From NCBI GenBank assembly GCA_022601195.1, contig JAHZIX010000041.1, positions 1 through 64,000 on the forward strand: 64,000 bases of DNA. Direction: 5' to 3'. The DNA is from Deltaproteobacteria bacterium (GTDB lineage Bacteria > Acidobacteriota > Thermoanaerobaculia > Multivoradales > JAHZIX01). This document shows, one piece after another, positions 61,755 through 64,000 of this stretch. Under the pieces are notes generated by a model that was given only the letters and a program-made list of their open reading frames with translations, made no database searches and was not told where the DNA came from. Position numbers and translations under genes: made by a program. The first letter of the stretch is position 1. The number at the start of each line of letters is the position of its first letter.

Positions 61755-62138
61755 CTCTCAGCACTCCTTGGTAGGGCCAGGCCGGGCACCCGGAAAAGCA
61801 CCGGGCCAAGCATCAGGAAGAACATCGGGCCCCTGGTTTGACTCCTGACTGAATCTACACGCTAGAACCCATGGAATGAACCGGTCATGACGGTGACTCC
61901 AAAAGCGCTCAAAGAGCTGCCCTGATTCTGTAGAAAGCCAAGCCATGACTTGCAATTGTACCGGTTTAGACCCAACTCCACGGTTCCTGGAGTCCTGTAA
62001 GCCAATGGAAGAGAAACAAACTCCTCGGCAACCCGCTACTACCGAGAGGCTCGAAGGGAACGAAGCAAGCATAGGTTCGGGGTTCAGACGCTCGAGCCCA
62101 CCACACTCCCGAGTTCCTCAAGAGTTCAGAGGTGCTCC
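61755..62138. other. Divergent intergenic region
   Basis: Between the diverging CAP lipoprotein and acyl-AMP ligase genes. It should contain both promoters. No supported gene. Confidence 0.35.
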
Positions 62139-64000
62139 TTGGTAAACATCGCTCGTAGCGTCGAGTTGGGAGGGAAGAAATGGCCTACCCGACCAGCTCT
62201 CCTATTCCAAGGAACCTCCACGACCTACCGGGATCTGGACCAGCGCTCCCACCTCTTGGCGAGCGGTTTCCAAAGCCAAGGCCTCGCCCGAGGAGACCGC
62301 ATTGCCCTGCTCTTGCCTAACTCTCCCCAATTCGTCGAATGCTATTTGGCAACCCTCAAGCTCGGCGCCATCGCCGTCTCTCTCAATCCTGCCCTGGCCC
62401 CGGAGGAAGTGGGATTCCAACTCCGCGACTGTGGCGCCAGCGCCCTCGTGACGACATCGCTCTTGGTAGGGGCGGTTCCGCACCAGACGCTTCCGGAGCT
62501 GAAGCAGATCTGGATCGCGGACGGAGAGTCCACGAAACATCCCTCCCTGGCTCAGCTCTTCACCGCCCCACTGACTCCGCAATTCCACACAGCCGAGATG
62601 AGCCCGGAGGAACCCGCCGCCATCGTCTACACCTCCGGCACGATGGGCCAGCCCAAAGGGGCGACCCTGTCCCACGGCAACATCCTCTCCAATATGGCAG
62701 CCAAGAAGCGCTGCTTGGGCATCCGTCCGGAGGATCGACTGCTCCTCTTTCTCCCTCTCTTTCACTGCTTTGGGCAAAACGCGGTGCTCAACAGCGGCCT
62801 CGGAGCTGGAGCCACCCTGGTGCTTCATGCCGGCTTCGAGATGGAGCGAGTCCTGAAGTCTATCGCCGACGATCAGGTGACGATGTTCTTTGGAATCCCC
62901 ACCACCTTTCTTCTCCTGGAGGAAAAGGCCTCGCCGGCAGCCCTCGCCGGAGTCCGATATTTCTTTTCCGCCGCCACCACTCTGCCCCGCAGCTTGGAAC
63001 AGCGCTGGAGAGAGCGATTCGGGAAGGTGATTCACCAGGGCTACGGCCTTACGGAGACCTCGCCATTCGCTAGCTACAACCACCTACGGGAGTACCGCGA
63101 GGGTTCCATCGGGATGCCCATCGAAGGCGTAGAGATGGAAATTGTCGATCCGGATTCCGGTTCGGTTCTCGGTCCCGGCGAGGCTGGGGAGATCACCATT
63201 CGAGGGCACAACGTCATGTTGGGCTATTGGCAGCGCCCTGAGGAAACCGCGGCGGCCATTCGGAACGGTTGGTTCTTCACCGGTGACATTGGCCGCCGGG
63301 ACGAGGATGGCTACTACTACATTGAAGACCGCCTCAAAGACATGGTCAGCGTCGGTGGCCTCAAGGTCTATCCGGCGGAGGTAGAAAATGTCCTCCATCA
63401 ACATCCACAAGTAGCGGATGCAGCTGTTTTTGGCACACCGGAGCCTCTGTTGGGGGAACGGGTTGAAGCTCGAGTGGTGCTGCAGGAGAAGTCCGACATC
63501 TCGCCCCCGGACCTGGAAGACTTCTGCCGCAGCCGGCTGGCCCAGTTTAAGGTTCCGACGCAGATCCGGTTCGTCACCGAGCTGCCGCGAAGCCCCAGTG
63601 GCAAGCTCTTGAAGCGCACGCTTCGGCAACAGGCTCTGGAGGAAGCAAAGGCAGGCGGCGAATCGCCCACGCCCCTTCCCAACTCGCCGAACTCAAAGAC
63701 GAGCCCACAGGCAAGCTCACAGGCAAGCCCTCAGAGGAACCAGGGAAACCGAGAGGGCACCGACCAACTCGATCATTGGTTGAGATCCTGGTTGGCCGAA
63801 GCTCTGGGAACAGTGGTGGAACGGGTCCCCTCCGACAGCAGTTTCTTCGACCTGGGGCTCGATTCCGCCCTGGCGGTTCGGTTGGCTACGGAGCTGAGCC
63901 ACTTTACGGGCCACACCATCGAGGCCACTGCCCTGTGGAACCACACCACCGTCGAGGCCCTGAGCCGATTTGCCCAAAGGCTTCCAACATCCCCACGAGA
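62139..64000 (+). CDS. Acyl-AMP ligase fused to a carrier-protein domain, cut by right edge
   Basis: About 620 residues visible from TTG 62139, chosen because AGAGGTGCTCC precedes it and VNIARSVE is where this family begins. ANL ligase motifs: VYTSGTMGQPKGATLSHGN (A3, about 163), FHCFGQNAVL, HQGYGLTETSP (A5), FFTGDIGRRDEDGYYYI, DRLKDMVSVGGLKVYPAEVE (A8) and PSGKLLKRTLR with the A10 Lys. A Ser/Pro/Gln linker (about 505-540) leads to an ACP/PCP domain (about 545-615) with FFDLGLDSALAV, the phosphopantetheine Ser near 576. It should load an acyl chain on its own carrier. More domains may follow beyond the window. Confidence 0.9.
   Translation, partial: MVNIARSVELGGKKWPTRPALLFQGTSTTYRDLDQRSHLLASGFQSQGLARGDRIALLLPNSPQFVECYLATLKLGAIAVSLNPALAPEEVGFQLRDCGASALVTTSLLVGAVPHQTLPELKQIWIADGESTKHPSLAQLFTAPLTPQFHTAEMSPEEPAAIVYTSGTMGQPKGATLSHGNILSNMAAKKRCLGIRPEDRLLLFLPLFHCFGQNAVLNSGLGAGATLVLHAGFEMERVLKSIADDQVTMFFGIPTTFLLLEEKASPAALAGVRYFFSAATTLPRSLEQRWRERFGKVIHQGYGLTETSPFASYNHLREYREGSIGMPIEGVEMEIVDPDSGSVLGPGEAGEITIRGHNVMLGYWQRPEETAAAIRNGWFFTGDIGRRDEDGYYYIEDRLKDMVSVGGLKVYPAEVENVLHQHPQVADAAVFGTPEPLLGERVEARVVLQEKSDISPPDLEDFCRSRLAQFKVPTQIRFVTELPRSPSGKLLKRTLRQQALEEAKAGGESPTPLPNSPNSKTSPQASSQASPQRNQGNREGTDQLDHWLRSWLAEALGTVVERVPSDSSFFDLGLDSALAVRLATELSHFTGHTIEATALWNHTTVEALSRFAQRLPTSPR

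Overview
The window is GC-rich bacterial DNA from a Gram-negative organism with a large exported proteome. Its gene families suggest an Acidobacteriota member, perhaps Thermoanaerobaculia-like: exported TPR-CHAT and DUF2911, DUF3179, DUF922 and DUF1579 proteins, paired exported proteins with a carboxypeptidase-regulatory-like domain, multihaem cytochrome with TPRs, and Cys-rich exported proteins. This placement is inference from family content; the window has no rRNA or other phylogenetic marker. No rRNA, tRNA or CRISPR array was seen.

Positions 1-7 kb are an accessory region. It holds the frameshifted N-terminal half of an HNH-STAND (NB-ARC) NTPase cut by the left edge, a PDZ-TPR-CHAT protein flanked by two copies of a ~95-bp inverted-repeat-bordered element, a Tn3-family transposase remnant with a candidate terminal repeat, an RHS-core remnant, and two exported Cys-rich proteins, one with a knottin-type cysteine spacing.

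Positions 7-31 kb are mostly single genes and short operons: a SUMF1-fold protein, DUF2911, a DUF3179 protein whose conserved Cys codon is an in-frame TGA followed by a small stem-loop (selenocysteine candidate), an FHA protein, a TPR-DUF922-DUF922 operon, gamma-glutamyltranspeptidase, outer-membrane and beta-propeller proteins, PIN-PhoH with msrB, a membrane phosphoesterase, two coupled large exported proteins, a YiiX-like hydrolase and a BON protein.

Positions 31-47 kb are metabolic and transport genes: a PHM-like copper protein, a complete TatT-DctP-DctQM TRAP operon, a seven-haem cytochrome-TPR protein, an acyl-CoA operon (PHA-type small protein, truncated AMP-binding protein, FadI-like thiolase, CoA transferase), a FEN-type exonuclease and an M48-TPR protease.

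Positions 46.6-60 kb are the most unusual part: four ATP-grasp ligases (three mutual paralogues and one divergent) interleaved with a PepE/cyanophycinase-like S51 peptidase, an esterase, PepD, CAP proteins, a soluble histidine kinase, mscL and glgA. The combination of ATP-dependent carboxylate ligases with matching peptidases and a hydrolase suggests synthesis and turnover of a small non-ribosomal peptide-like product; this is a hypothesis. The right edge holds an acyl-AMP ligase fused to a carrier-protein domain, cut by the window end.
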